Shown here one piece after another: positions 1 through 10,033 of a stretch of 64,000 nt of DNA (position 1 is the stretch's first letter; every line of letters begins with the position of its first letter). This stretch comes from Phycisphaeraceae bacterium (lineage in GTDB: Bacteria > Planctomycetota > Phycisphaerae > Phycisphaerales > UBA1924): the NCBI GenBank assembly GCA_019636555.1, contig JAHBXH010000001.1:3630928-3694927 (forward strand), in the 5' to 3' direction. Both the position numbers and the translations under genes were made by a program. The notes under the pieces are model-generated. The model did no database searches and was not told the origin of the DNA. It saw only the letters and a program-made list of their open reading frames with translations.

Positions 1-1
1 C

Positions 2-1294
2 GGGAATGGAACCTTTACCAATGTCAGCAGCCCATCGGGCGTGCGCCAGACCGACACGAATCCGACCTCGGCCTCTGCCGTCGACTTTGATCATGACGGA
101 TTCGCCGATCTTCTGGTCACCAACAGCGGATACGGAGGAAAGGCACTGCTCTTTCTTCGCAACAACGGAGACGGAACTTTCTCGAAGAGGAATGACCTTG
201 TCCCCGTGACCACGTTCAGCGGGATCACCTACGCCCAGGTCTGGTCCGACTACGACCACGATGGCTGGGAAGATGGCTTGGTTCTGTTCAACAACACCGT
301 GCCGCTGACACTGAAGAATTCATCCGCCGGAGCGGGAAAGCGACGACTGAACGATCAGACCGTTGCATCGGGATTCCGCCATGTCGGACCAGCGCCGATG
401 GGAATCGCACCCGGAGATTTCAACGGCGACGGGTGGATCGACTTTGCGATCACCGACGCCGTCGTCGGAACGTACTACGAAAACCGCGCCGGAACCCTGA
501 CCGAAGTCACTCCGTTCCAGACTTTCTTCGGATGGGGCACAACGTTCATCGACGCCAACAACGATGGCTTCCTCGACAACTATCAGGCAGGTTCGTTCAG
601 CTCGGCGAACGTCGACTTTCTGTTCCGCAACAACGGTAACGGAACGTGGACAAATGCGCGGGCGGCTCTGAACACCACTTCGCTCGCCAGCCAGCAGTGC
701 GCACGCATCGACTTCGATAACGACGGCTTTGAAGACATTGTCACCGTCAATCCGGGCAACTTCGTGAGCATCTATCACAATGTTTCCGGCGCTCTTCCCG
801 GCACGGGCAACTGGTTCAACGTGCTCCTCCGTGGCGGCAATGGAATCAATGGCAGCGCTCTGGGTGCCGTCGTCCGATTGACCGCGGGCGGACGCACGCA
901 GGTGCGCGAGATCGTCGCGGGCTCCAGCTACAGCGCGACCGAGGATCCGCGTGCGCACTTCGGGATCGGGAATGCGAACCAAATCGACTCCATTGAAATC
1001 CTTTGGCCGCGGCGCGGCTCGATCGCGCAGCGCACGCAGCATTTCGAAGGGCCGTTCGCGTCCAACTCGATTCTGACTCTCGTGCCGAATACTTTGTGCC
1101 TGCCGGACCTGAGCGCAGACCGAGTCGTCGATGACGCCGATTTCGTGTTGTTCGCCTCGTCGTACAACTATCTGTTGTGCGATGATCCGGCCCAGCCGGC
1201 AGATTGCCCGGCGGATTTCAACGCCGATGGAGTCGTGGACGATCAGGATTTTTCAATCTTTGCCGCGGCGTACAACGCCTTTGGTTGCGACTGA
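2..1294 (+). CDS. Secreted FG-GAP/VCBS and ASPIC-UnbV protein with dockerin-like tail (5' truncated)
   Basis: The reading frame is open to the left edge of the window, so the start and signal peptide lie outside; 430 residues are visible. Seen: several FG-GAP/VCBS-type calcium-loop repeats (DFDHDGFADLL, DYDHDGWEDG, DFNGDGWIDF, DFDNDGFEDI), then an ASPIC/UnbV-like domain around residues 265-345 (GSALGAVVRL, HFGIGN, IEILWPRG-like), then two dockerin-like units (DLSADRVVDDADF and DFNADGVVDDQDF) ending in Cys. Known: such proteins are exported beta-propeller proteins of planctomycetes; the tail is a probable surface or complex anchoring module. A GTG at 41 is in frame but is clearly internal. The convergent TolC gene ends 4 bp away. 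The biological substrate or ligand is unknown. Confidence 0.85.
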   Translation, partial: GNGTFTNVSSPSGVRQTDTNPTSASAVDFDHDGFADLLVTNSGYGGKALLFLRNNGDGTFSKRNDLVPVTTFSGITYAQVWSDYDHDGWEDGLVLFNNTVPLTLKNSSAGAGKRRLNDQTVASGFRHVGPAPMGIAPGDFNGDGWIDFAITDAVVGTYYENRAGTLTEVTPFQTFFGWGTTFIDANNDGFLDNYQAGSFSSANVDFLFRNNGNGTWTNARAALNTTSLASQQCARIDFDNDGFEDIVTVNPGNFVSIYHNVSGALPGTGNWFNVLLRGGNGINGSALGAVVRLTAGGRTQVREIVAGSSYSATEDPRAHFGIGNANQIDSIEILWPRRGSIAQRTQHFEGPFASNSILTLVPNTLCLPDLSADRVVDDADFVLFASSYNYLLCDDPAQPADCPADFNADGVVDDQDFSIFAAAYNAFGCD

Positions 1295-1298
1295 GCGG

Positions 1299-3275
1299 TT
1301 ACGGCCCTGCGGGCGCCTTCGCCTTGTCGTACCCGTCCGCGACCGGTTGCACAGGGTCGGGCACGGCCCTGCCCGGATCGACCGGAGTTCCGGACGGAAC
1401 GGGCGCGGGCTGTTCGGTCGGCGCGGGAAGTACGGGCGGAGTTTCCTCGGATGGCGCGCGTCCCTTGCGGAAGATTTCGAGAATGCCCGGACCCGGCAGA
1501 TACGGCGCGGGCCCTTCGCGCCCGACTTCTTCGCGCGGCGCGGGCTGATCGGGATCGGGGCGGCCGGGAATGGTCAGGTCTACCCGCGACTGCCCGAGCA
1601 GCGTCCCGGTGGAGAACGCCAGATCAACCTGCGCGATCTCGTAGTCGGTGATGGCGGAAATCTCACTGAACTGCGCTTCGGCCAGCCGCGTTGTTGCGTC
1701 GAGCACGAACACGCTCGTGCTGCTACCGACCGCAAACTGGCGCTGCTCGGCCTGCAGCGCGCGGGTATTCAGAATGACCGACTGTCGCGAAGCGATGACC
1801 CGCTGCCACGCCGCCTCGATCGAATCGATCGAATTCAACACTTCCTGGCGAATCGCCAACTCGCGTGCCTCGCGCGTGCTCAAGCGCTGAAGGCGCGTCA
1901 GAATCGCACGGCGCACCGCCGAACGCGCCGCCTCATTGCCCAGAGGAATCTGTGCCGACAAACCCACCGACCAGTCCGCGTGCTCGAACGACATCGTGTT
2001 CTGGAACGCGGTGCCGCGCACGCCCCCGAGCCCATTCACGTTGTACGTGTAGTCGAGCGAGAGCAGCGGCAGCGCCTGGTTCTGCTGGAAATCAATGTTG
2101 GCTGCGTCCGCGGCAAGGCGTAATTCCAGTTCCAACATTTCCATTCGCGTCGCGACGGCAAACTTCGTCAGATCATCGCGGTTGAACTCATAGAGCACGA
2201 GATCCGGCGGCGTCGAAGGCACAACCATCGTCGGCGAACCGACATCAAGCCCCGGCATGTTCATGACCCGCTTGAGTTCCCGCTGCTGTGTGAGCACATC
2301 GTTCTGCGCGCGGATGATCGTGTCGAGCCGATCAGAAACTCCCGCTTGCGAACGGATCGCCTCGATCTCCGCGACCGACCCGGCGCGGACCTTGTTCTGG
2401 GCGGTGTCGAGCTGCGCCGACGCTAACTCGTACTGCTGCTGCGCGACTTCGAGATTCTTCTTCGCCTGGTAAAGCCGCCAGTACGAACGATCGATCGCCG
2501 CGAGCTGACGGATCGCTTCCAGCTTGGTCGAGGCTTCCGACGCCTGACGGTTGTAGTTTGCGACGCGGAGCGCGGCTGTGTTCGCACGCCGGCCCGCATT
2601 CCGGAGCAGCGGCTGGCTGACGGAAAAGGCGAGATCATTGGTGTACTGCGGATTGAAGACGCCGGTGCTGGGGTTCGAATCAAACCGCTGCGGCAGAAAC
2701 GACACGTTGATGGTTTCACCCGTGCGCGTGGGAATCGTCACGCCGGGCTCGATGAAGCGAGTGCCCGTGTAGGTCTGATCGATAAACGGCAGATCGAGCC
2801 CGGTCGGCTGATTCTGTTCGCTCCACAACGTCCGAAGCGTAAAAGCGCTCTCGAACCGCGCGTCTTCCTGGCTCACGGTCTCGCGCGCGATCGCCGGGTC
2901 CATCAGCGCGATCTGCAGGTCCAAGTTGTTGGCGAGCGTGCTGGCGCGCGCTTCTTCGATCGTCAGGTCATACGTCTTCAACCCTTCGAATCGCTTGCGG
3001 GCGCGCTCGATGGCTTCCTTGTCAACCATGCCCGCCGCATCGGTCGGAATCTTCGGGTTCGGCTTGGCGTACCGGTCGAGGTTCGCTGTATCGATCCGGC
3101 GTAACCGGTCGAGCGCAACCTCGCGCCCAAAATCGGCCGGTTCGCTCGCGAACGGATTTCCTTCGCACGCACAGAGCACAGCCCCTGCACCCGCGAGCGC
3201 CGCGATTCTGAACCCAAGAACGAAGTAAGACCCGGGATAGGAAGACGCGCCTCGTGCGCGAGCCCGCTTATTCAT
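1299..3275 (-). CDS. TolC-family outer-membrane efflux lipoprotein
   Basis: This 658-residue protein is the outer-membrane channel of the adjacent tripartite exporter. It starts with a lipoprotein signal (MNKRARARG..., lipobox LCAC near residue 36), followed by the long helical repeats of the TolC/OEP family: alternating helices rich in Ala, Gln and Arg, with a second repeat ending near residue 590. The C-terminal tail is Pro-rich. The ATG at 3275 was chosen because it overlaps the permease stop by 8 bp (ATGAATAA), a classical translational-coupling junction. A longer in-frame extension to 3458 lies wholly inside the permease gene and lacks a signal peptide. It is the last gene of the efflux operon. 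Confidence 0.9.
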   Translation of the reverse strand: MNKRARARGASSYPGSYFVLGFRIAALAGAGAVLCACEGNPFASEPADFGREVALDRLRRIDTANLDRYAKPNPKIPTDAAGMVDKEAIERARKRFEGLKTYDLTIEEARASTLANNLDLQIALMDPAIARETVSQEDARFESAFTLRTLWSEQNQPTGLDLPFIDQTYTGTRFIEPGVTIPTRTGETINVSFLPQRFDSNPSTGVFNPQYTNDLAFSVSQPLLRNAGRRANTAALRVANYNRQASEASTKLEAIRQLAAIDRSYWRLYQAKKNLEVAQQQYELASAQLDTAQNKVRAGSVAEIEAIRSQAGVSDRLDTIIRAQNDVLTQQRELKRVMNMPGLDVGSPTMVVPSTPPDLVLYEFNRDDLTKFAVATRMEMLELELRLAADAANIDFQQNQALPLLSLDYTYNVNGLGGVRGTAFQNTMSFEHADWSVGLSAQIPLGNEAARSAVRRAILTRLQRLSTREARELAIRQEVLNSIDSIEAAWQRVIASRQSVILNTRALQAEQRQFAVGSSTSVFVLDATTRLAEAQFSEISAITDYEIAQVDLAFSTGTLLGQSRVDLTIPGRPDPDQPAPREEVGREGPAPYLPGPGILEIFRKGRAPSEETPPVLPAPTEQPAPVPSGTPVDPGRAVPDPVQPVADGYDKAKAPAGP

Positions 3276-4506
3276 GCCGCAATGCCTCGATTGGGTCCAG
3301 ACGAGCCGCCTTGATCGCGGGGAACATGCCGAAGACAAGCCCGGTCGCGGCGCAGAACCCGACCGAGAGCGTGATCGCCCAGCCGGGAATGATGGCGCCA
3401 CCCAACGACAGCCCGGGCAACGAACGCAACAGGAACACCAACCCCTGACCGATCGCAAGCCCGATCGCTCCTCCCATCAGGCAAAGCGTGATCGCCTCAA
3501 CCAGGAACTGAGTCAGGATCACGCTCGGCTTCGCGCCCACCGCCTTGCGCAGCCCGATCTCCCGGGTCCGCTCGCTGACCGAAACGAGCATGATGTTCAT
3601 GATGCCGATGCCGCCGACGACGAGCGAGATCGCGACGATCCCCGCGGCGAACACCTGAAGAAATGTCGCGACCTTCTTGAACTGCTCGATCGCGGAATCG
3701 ATCGCCTCCACACCGAACGTATTGGGATCACCCGGCTGGATCTGTCGGACTCGGCGCATATACGTCGTGACTTCGGCCTTGACGTCTTCGGTCAACTCCG
3801 GGCCGCGGCTCTGCGCAACGACGTACATCCGCGGCTCGGGGCGCATCATCTCGCCGGTCGCAAACGGGATGTAAATCTCTGTCTGCGATTCATTGCCACC
3901 GAACATCGGAGAGACGGCCTTGGTCTCGACGACGCCGACGATCTTGAAGCGCCGACCGGCGACCAGAATGACCGTGCTCGTCGGATCCGAATTCAGATTG
4001 AGTTCCGCGACACCCTTGTCGTTGATCAGGCAGACCTGGAGCTTGCCGTCCTCGTCGGTCTGCGTGAACGGGCGGCCGACAGTCACCGAGCGATCCTCGA
4101 TCTTGTGCCAGTCGGGACGAATCCCGGTGACCGTGACAAGATCACGCACTCGGTCGCCGTATTGGACCGTGCCGGTGAAATTCATGATGGGCGTGAGCCG
4201 GGCCAGCGACGGCGCGGCCGCGAGCATGCCGTCAACCTGCCTTGTCGAGATTCGCAGCTGACGCCAGCTGTAGCGGTCGCGCCGGCCGTCGGGCATGCGC
4301 GGAAAAATCCAGACTTTGTTCGCGCCGATCGTGGCGAATTGATCGAGAACGAACTTCTCCATGCCCTTGGTCGCGGCAATGATCGAAACCACCGCGGCAA
4401 CGCCGATCACGATGCCCAGTGTCGTCAAAAGCGCGCGAACCTTGTTCGCCCAAATCTGAGCAAGGGCGATGAGAACCGTCTGAAAAAGGAGTCGGAAGAT
4501 GAACAT
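3268..4506 (-). CDS. MacB-type ABC transporter permease
   Basis: Inner-membrane permease of a MacB-like exporter, 412 residues. An N-terminal membrane segment (about residues 15-42) contains the typical NKxRxLLTTLGIVIGVAAV signature. It is followed by a large periplasmic MacB_PCD domain (about 45-265) and an FtsX domain with three more membrane helices near 285-310, 335-360 and 375-395 (SERTREIGLRKAVGAK). In E. coli MacB the ATPase and permease are fused; here they are separate genes 3 bp apart. Downstream it overlaps tolC. Substrates of this family include macrolides, peptides and lipoproteins; nothing here identifies the cargo. Confidence 0.93.
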   Translation of the reverse strand: MFIFRLLFQTVLIALAQIWANKVRALLTTLGIVIGVAAVVSIIAATKGMEKFVLDQFATIGANKVWIFPRMPDGRRDRYSWRQLRISTRQVDGMLAAAPSLARLTPIMNFTGTVQYGDRVRDLVTVTGIRPDWHKIEDRSVTVGRPFTQTDEDGKLQVCLINDKGVAELNLNSDPTSTVILVAGRRFKIVGVVETKAVSPMFGGNESQTEIYIPFATGEMMRPEPRMYVVAQSRGPELTEDVKAEVTTYMRRVRQIQPGDPNTFGVEAIDSAIEQFKKVATFLQVFAAGIVAISLVVGGIGIMNIMLVSVSERTREIGLRKAVGAKPSVILTQFLVEAITLCLMGGAIGLAIGQGLVFLLRSLPGLSLGGAIIPGWAITLSVGFCAATGLVFGMFPAIKAARLDPIEALRHE

Positions 4507-4509
4507 GGG

Positions 4510-5307
4510 TCAGGCTCCCGCTCCGATCGAGCTCGACCGATTGCCCTGCGCAGATGGCACCGCGGCCGCGGCACGCACAGCGAAATCCGCCGCGGACTGA
4601 AGGTAATCCTGGTGGATGGGATCCTCGTCGGTCGGATGATCGGACACGATCTTTCCGTCCCGCAACCGGATGATGCGTTTGGCGTGTCCGGCGATATCTT
4701 CTTCGTGCGTCACGATCACGATCGTCTGTCCCTCGTCGTGGAGTTGCTTGAACAGCGCGATGATTTCTTCGCTCGTCTTGCTGTCGAGGTTGCCCGTCGG
4801 TTCGTCGGCGAGAAGGATGCTCGGGTTTGTGACGAGCGCGCGGGCGACCGCGACGCGCTGGCGCTGCCCGCCCGACATCTGGTTGGGCTTGTGCCCCATT
4901 CGGTTGCCCAGGCCCACGCGCTCGAGCGTGCGCTTGGCCATCGAACGCGCCCCCCACCAATGCCGCGTCGAATAAAGAAGCGGGAGCATGACGTTTGCGA
5001 CCGCGTTGGCGCGGCTGAGCAGCTCGAAACTCTGAAAGACAAAGCCGATTTCTTCGTTGCGCACCTTGGCGAGCTGCGCCGCATTCATTTTGTGGGTCGG
5101 CTTTCCCGCCAGTTCATACTGCCCGCGGGTCGGACGATCCAGGCAACCCAGGATGTTCATCAGCGTCGACTTGCCCGAACCCGAAGCACCCATGATGGCA
5201 ACGAATTCGTTGCGCTGGATGTCGAGGTCGACGCCGCGCAAAGCGTGGACTTTCTCTGTACCGATGCGGTAGGTCTTTTCGAGTTGGCGGATCTTGATCG
5301 CGAGCAT
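4510..5307 (-). CDS. MacB/LolD-type ABC transporter ATP-binding protein
   Basis: ATPase of the same exporter, 265 residues. Visible are Walker A (GASGSGKST near residue 40), the Q-loop region FVFQSFELL, the ABC signature [15 protein letters not shown], Walker [13 protein letters not shown] and the H-loop [11 protein letters not shown] short Ala/Ser-rich C-terminal tail follows the nucleotide-binding domain. The gene lies 24 bp downstream of the membrane-fusion gene and 3 bp upstream of the permease, consistent with one transcript. The family powers a mechanotransmission-type exporter working with a periplasmic adaptor and TolC. Confidence 0.95.
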   Translation of the reverse strand: MLAIKIRQLEKTYRIGTEKVHALRGVDLDIQRNEFVAIMGASGSGKSTLMNILGCLDRPTRGQYELAGKPTHKMNAAQLAKVRNEEIGFVFQSFELLSRANAVANVMLPLLYSTRHWWGARSMAKRTLERVGLGNRMGHKPNQMSGGQRQRVAVARALVTNPSILLADEPTGNLDSKTSEEIIALFKQLHDEGQTIVIVTHEEDIAGHAKRIIRLRDGKIVSDHPTDEDPIHQDYLQSAADFAVRAAAAVPSAQGNRSSSIGAGA

Positions 5308-5331
5308 AAAACGCTGCCGAGTGCTATCGCC

Positions 5332-6768
5332 CTACCGACTACCCGCCGGCGCGGTTGCCTGCGCGCCGGATGACGCGCCGCCCTTGCCCGCGGTCTCCGC
5401 GGGCTTCTCGTCCTTCGACGCTTCCTTTGGCTTTTCCTTCTCGGGTTTCGCCGGCTTTTCTTCCGTCTTTGAGGGAGTCGTGCTGGTCGTCCGCACGTCG
5501 CCGGCCTGAGGCGCTCCCGCCGGGCGATCCTCCTTGTCCGTCAGATTCTGATCCGACTTCAGACTGATCAGCACCTTGAACGGGCCGGTGACGACCTTGT
5601 TTCCGTCATCGAGCCCCTTGAGAATCACGGTATCGGTCAGGTCGCTCGGCCCGACGAGAACGGGCTGCGCAACCGACTTGCCCTCTTTGTATTCGTACAC
5701 GACCCGCGTCCACTTCTTGTTTCGGTCAACAAGCGACGGGTCGCGCATCGCCTCTTTCGGCAGTTCTTCAACGAGACGCTCGACGACAGCCTGGCTCGGA
5801 ACCTTGATCACGTCGGTAAAGGTCTCGACCTCGATATCGACGTTCGCCGTCATGCCCGAGTAAATCGACACATCCTCCGGCACTTCCAGTTTGATTTCGG
5901 TCTGAAAAAACGCGGTTCCGTCTCTGTCCACCACGCGCAGGGGCTGGATCGTTTCGACCACGCCGCCGAAAGTCCGATTCGGGAAGGCGTTGATGTACAC
6001 TTTGGCGCGCTGCCCGATCCGCACCGGCGCGATGTTGGTCTCGTCCACCTTTGCTTTCACGATCATCGTGTTGAGGTCGGCGACCTGCATGATCACAGAT
6101 CCCGCATTGTTCAGCGTGCCGACGACGACGAGCTCCCCAACTTCGGCCTGTGCGCTGGTCACCACGCCGTCGAACGGAGCGGTGATGACCGTGTAGCTCA
6201 GGTTTTTCTGGGCCTTTTCGATGTTCGCTTTCGCGATCGCGATCGAGTGGACAACCTGGTTGTACAGACTCTGGGCCCGCGTGTACTCCGCCTCGGCGGA
6301 ATCCAGTTCGGCCTTCGAGATGTCTTTGCTCGCCCAGAGCTCGCGCTTGCGCCCGAGTTCCTGTGTCATGTTCTGCATCGACGCATCGGCGCCCGCGAGC
6401 CGCGCTTCCTCGCTCAGGAGCGACGCCTTCGCCGATTCGAGCGAGGCTCTCAGATCGTCCGCGTCGAGACGAACGATCACTTCGCCTTGCTTCACGCGCT
6501 TGCCCTCGCGATAAGGCATCGCGATGATGCGCGCCGAAACCTGCGCGGAGATATCGACTTTCTGGCGCGGCTCGATCACACCCGGCGCGCTGACCACGCG
6601 CACGAGATCGCCCCGCTTGACGACTTCGAGCTTCACAAAGGTTGCCTTGAGCGACGGATCGAAGTTCTGGCGGATCTTTTCGAGTTGACCGGATTTGACC
6701 AGCCAAACGCCGGCGCCGCCAATTCCGACGGCGATGACGAGCAAGGTCCCAAGAATCCATTTCCACAC
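5332..6768 (-). CDS. HlyD/MacA-type periplasmic adaptor protein
   Basis: Periplasmic membrane-fusion protein of the tripartite pump, 478 residues, starting at GTG 6768 behind a GAGGAG site. One N-terminal membrane anchor (residues 3-25) is followed by the lipoyl half (PGVIEPRQKVDISAQVSARI), a helical hairpin of about 100 residues (coiled coil, 105-200), the second lipoyl half (ITAPFDGVVTSAQAEVGELV) and beta-barrel domains. The last 60 residues are a charged Lys/Glu/Pro tail of low complexity not usual for the family. It is the first gene of the operon: adaptor, ATPase, permease, TolC. The shared order strongly supports a MacAB-TolC-like system. Confidence 0.93.
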   Translation of the reverse strand: MWKWILGTLLVIAVGIGGAGVWLVKSGQLEKIRQNFDPSLKATFVKLEVVKRGDLVRVVSAPGVIEPRQKVDISAQVSARIIAMPYREGKRVKQGEVIVRLDADDLRASLESAKASLLSEEARLAGADASMQNMTQELGRKRELWASKDISKAELDSAEAEYTRAQSLYNQVVHSIAIAKANIEKAQKNLSYTVITAPFDGVVTSAQAEVGELVVVGTLNNAGSVIMQVADLNTMIVKAKVDETNIAPVRIGQRAKVYINAFPNRTFGGVVETIQPLRVVDRDGTAFFQTEIKLEVPEDVSIYSGMTANVDIEVETFTDVIKVPSQAVVERLVEELPKEAMRDPSLVDRNKKWTRVVYEYKEGKSVAQPVLVGPSDLTDTVILKGLDDGNKVVTGPFKVLISLKSDQNLTDKEDRPAGAPQAGDVRTTSTTPSKTEEKPAKPEKEKPKEASKDEKPAETAGKGGASSGAQATAPAGSR

Positions 6769-7219
6769 GCGAACACGCTCCTCGCCGGCCTGCTGTTCAG
6801 TCTGTCACCGCGCCGCAAGCCGAAATCTGCCGCCTTCGTCGCCCCGGGCCATTGGAACCCGCCGCCGGTTACGCATCCGTCCGTCGCCAAGATCCCGTCT
6901 CGTGCTTTCTGGGAAACGACGCAGGCGCCGTTCCGCGAAAAAGCGAGAGGAGCATCCTTTTCTTACAGCCAGCAACGGGCAACGGTGCAAACGGTTGAAT
7001 CGCGCACTCAGCGCGAGCACAAAGTATACCGATCAAAACCCTTCTTTGCAACATCGCCAATTGCACTCTGAAACACCTCGGTGGTTCGCGGTCTTCGGCA
7101 TCGGCGTTCGCGCACCGCTCGACTCTCGCGCCACAGCGTGCAGAGATCCGTCGCAACTTTCGCAACTTCAATTTGTATCGTGCTCGCGGCGACAACCGTC
7201 CGCTTTCGGGAGCACGACG
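6769..7219. other. Divergent intergenic region between efflux operon and metalloprotease
   Basis: About 450 bp without a convincing gene. It must hold the two divergent promoters. A TATACC-like box sits around 7024-7029, far upstream of the metalloprotease start, which has its own GGGAG site. The open frames here (one running through from 6695) show no protein-like composition. No repeats or terminators were recognised. Confidence 0.5.
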
Positions 7220-9976
7220 ATGAACAACACAAATCGAAGCGTTCGCGTTTCTCTTTGCTCGCTTTTCCTTGCCGCCGGTTCGGCCTTTGCCCAAACGGTG
7301 CAACCCTCGGGCGCATCCGCCCCGCCGCCGGCGCCCGATGCGGCACCGGGCGCTCCGGCCAAGGCTCCCGACTTTCCTTCTCTCGAAAAGATCACGGAAG
7401 GAATGACCAAAGTCGTTTCTGTCGCCGACGGCTCCAACCCCCTCTACGACCTGTACCGAGACGAAAAAACTTCCAAGCTGCTCGCGGTCTTGCCCGCCAA
7501 TTACGAGCAGCAGCTGCTCATGATCGCGTGCACGGTGACCGCGGGCGATCCGCAGGCCGGCGTGATGGGCCCGACGCACTACGTCAAATGGGAGCGGTTC
7601 GACAAGCAGCTCGCACTCGTCGCGCCGGACTTCAGCGTGCGCACCAACGGCGACAAGCAGGCCAAAGACTCCATCGAACAGCTCTACACAGGGCGCGTTC
7701 TGACCGCCGTGCCGATTGTCGGGATGGCGCCGCAGAACCGGCCGGTGATCGACCTTGGCACCATGGCGACGAAGGACGTTTCAAAGTTCTTCGGCGGCTC
7801 CGCGTTCGGAGGTTATGGACCGAATCTGCCCACCGTGAATCCGGCGCTGGCAAAGGTCACAAAGGCCAAGGCCTTCCCGAAGAACATTGTCATCGAGTTT
7901 CAGGCGCCCAAGCCCGACGGCCAGCTCGTCCGTTTCGCGTATTCCTTCGGCGAATTGAGCGGCACGCCGGGATTCAAACCCCGGAAGGCCGATTCGAAGT
8001 TCGGCTACTTCTACACCTGGCACCAGGACTTCGGCAAAACAGCCAATCGCGAAGTGACGGATCGCTACATCAATCACTGGAGCCTCGAAAAGGCCGATCC
8101 GAACCTCAAACTCAGCCCGCCCAAGCAGCCCATCGTCTGGTACATCGAGAACACCACGCCGGTGCGCTTCCGGCGTTACGTGCGCGAAGGAATCCTTCTG
8201 TGGAACCAGGCCTTTGCCGACATCGGCATCGACAACGCGGTCGTCGTCTATCAACAGGACGCGGCAACCGGCGCCAACATGGAAAAAGACCCGGAAGATT
8301 CCCGCTACAACTTCTTTTGCTGGAGCGCCAGCGACCAGACCTACGCGATCGGTCCGAGCCGGACAAATCCGATGACCGGCGAGATTCTCGATGCCGACGT
8401 CGTCTGGCACCAGGGGCTCACCCGCTCCGTTCGAAGCATGATCGAAAACTTCTCGCCCGCGCTCACCGAGCACGCCTTCGGTCCCGAAACGCTCGCGTGG
8501 CTCGAAGAGCATCCGACATGGGACCCTCGCCTTCGCATGGTGAACGCGGAGCAGCGAGAAGCGATTCTGAAGGAGAGGGCGCTCAAGGCCATGTCTCCGA
8601 CGCCCGCGCCGCTCACCCGATCGGAAGCATGGGCACAGTCCAACATGAGCGGCGGGATGTGCCAGGTCGGCTCGCTGCTCTCGCTCGACCTCTCACTCGC
8701 CGATGCCGCGTTCGCCGCGGATTCGGTCAAGCCGAACTCCGCCGATCTTCTCGATGATCTGCCGGAAGAGTTCGTCGGCCAGATGATCCGCTACATCGCG
8801 GCACACGAAGTCGGACACTGCCTCGGGCTGCAGCACAACATGATCGCCAGCAGCATCTGTTCGCTGAAGGACATCAACTCCGCCGGCTTCAGCGGCCCGA
8901 CCATCGGCTCGGTCATGGACTATGCCGCGGCAAACATCAACTTCAAACTCGGCGATGTCCAAGGTCCCTACGCCACCCCCACGGTCGGGCCGTATGACAA
9001 GTGGGTCATCGCGTACGGATACGGACCGGAAGACAAGATGGCCGAACTCGCCAAGCGCGCGGGCGAGCCGGAACTGGTTTTCCAGTCGCAGGCCGCGATT
9101 TCCTTCGATGCCGATCCGCGCAACAACACGTGGGACTTGGGCTCGGACAATCTGCAGTTCGCCGAAAGTCGCCTCGCTCTCGTGCAAGACGTGCGGAGCA
9201 AGCTGCTCGACAAGGTCGTGAAGGACGGCGAGTCGTGGGCCTTTGCGAGACGGCGCTACGCCGCACTTCTCGGTACGCACCTGCAGATGCTCTCAATCAC
9301 CTCGAGGTGGGTCGGCGGCTCGTATCTGAATAACGATGCCAAGGGAGACCCGGGCAATCGCTCGCCGATCGAAGATATCCCGCCCGAGAAGCAGCGCCGC
9401 GCGCTCAAGCTCATCATCGACAACGCCTTCGAAGACAACGCGTACGGGCTCACCCCCGATCTCGTCCGCCACTTTAACAAGGAATATTTCTACGACCCCA
9501 ACGCAGTCGGTGAAATCGTGCAGGATGCAAACTTCACGATCCACGACACGATCGGCGGCGCGCAGTCGTTTGCGCTCACGATGCTCATGAATAGCACGCG
9601 CCTGCGCCGTCTCTACGACAACGAGTTCCGCGCCTCGCCGTCGGACAACCCGCTCACGATGGTCGAAGTCGTGCGCACGATCACCGATAATGTCTGGCGC
9701 GAATACGGCACATCCGGCACGACGGTCTCGTCGCTGCGTCGAAATCTCCAGCGCGAGCACCTCGAACGCCTCGTCACGCTCGCGCTGCTGGAAGATACGG
9801 GGAGCGCCTCGCTCCGTGCGATCTCCACGCTGGCGCGGGCCGAGCTCAAACGCGTTGATGCGCTCGCGGAATCCGGCATGAAGAGCGCGAACGACCCCTA
9901 CACCAAGGCTCATCTCGACGACGCACGTACGCGTATCGCCCGCACGCTCGACGCGGCGTACATCGTCACACGCTGA
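7220..9976 (+). CDS. Large secreted zinc-dependent metalloprotease (DUF5117-type)
   Basis: Exported protease of 918 residues. The ATG at 7220 follows GGGAG by 7 nt and begins a clean signal peptide ending AFAQ; the longer open frame upstream is not protein-like. The metzincin-like active site IAAHEVGHCLGLQHN (HExxHxxGxxH, first His about residue 529) is intact, and a downstream SVMDYAA motif matches the Met-turn region. Known: this family (annotated zinc-dependent metalloprotease with DUF5117 and DUF5118 regions) is widespread in planctomycetes and Bacteroidota, with unknown substrates. It is monocistronic, with a strong terminator 23 bp after the stop. Confidence 0.93.
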   Translation: MNNTNRSVRVSLCSLFLAAGSAFAQTVQPSGASAPPPAPDAAPGAPAKAPDFPSLEKITEGMTKVVSVADGSNPLYDLYRDEKTSKLLAVLPANYEQQLLMIACTVTAGDPQAGVMGPTHYVKWERFDKQLALVAPDFSVRTNGDKQAKDSIEQLYTGRVLTAVPIVGMAPQNRPVIDLGTMATKDVSKFFGGSAFGGYGPNLPTVNPALAKVTKAKAFPKNIVIEFQAPKPDGQLVRFAYSFGELSGTPGFKPRKADSKFGYFYTWHQDFGKTANREVTDRYINHWSLEKADPNLKLSPPKQPIVWYIENTTPVRFRRYVREGILLWNQAFADIGIDNAVVVYQQDAATGANMEKDPEDSRYNFFCWSASDQTYAIGPSRTNPMTGEILDADVVWHQGLTRSVRSMIENFSPALTEHAFGPETLAWLEEHPTWDPRLRMVNAEQREAILKERALKAMSPTPAPLTRSEAWAQSNMSGGMCQVGSLLSLDLSLADAAFAADSVKPNSADLLDDLPEEFVGQMIRYIAAHEVGHCLGLQHNMIASSICSLKDINSAGFSGPTIGSVMDYAAANINFKLGDVQGPYATPTVGPYDKWVIAYGYGPEDKMAELAKRAGEPELVFQSQAAISFDADPRNNTWDLGSDNLQFAESRLALVQDVRSKLLDKVVKDGESWAFARRRYAALLGTHLQMLSITSRWVGGSYLNNDAKGDPGNRSPIEDIPPEKQRRALKLIIDNAFEDNAYGLTPDLVRHFNKEYFYDPNAVGEIVQDANFTIHDTIGGAQSFALTMLMNSTRLRRLYDNEFRASPSDNPLTMVEVVRTITDNVWREYGTSGTTVSSLRRNLQREHLERLVTLALLEDTGSASLRAISTLARAELKRVDALAESGMKSANDPYTKAHLDDARTRIARTLDAAYIVTR

Positions 9977-9998
9977 TCGCTCTTCTCTCGTGCGAAAG

Positions 9999-10027
9999 GG
10001 CCCGGCAAACGCCGGGCCTTTTCTTTT
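9999..10027 (+). terminator. Rho-independent terminator after metalloprotease
   Basis: Perfect 8-bp GC stem (GGCCCGGC / GCCGGGCC) with an AAAC loop, followed by TTTTCTTTT. It ends the metalloprotease transcript, and its right flank abuts the convergent DinB gene. Confidence 0.9.
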
Positions 10028-10033
10028 CTCTCA

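Noticed and set aside
3274..5373. 699-residue plus-strand reading frame across the efflux operon
   Set aside because: It is antisense to the ABC permease and ATPase, which carry full family motifs; its Arg/Asp-rich translation is typical of a shadow frame in high-GC DNA.
6695..7219. 175-codon N-terminal extension of the metalloprotease
   Set aside because: It has no homology-like features, while ATG 7220 has a ribosome-binding site and begins a signal peptide.
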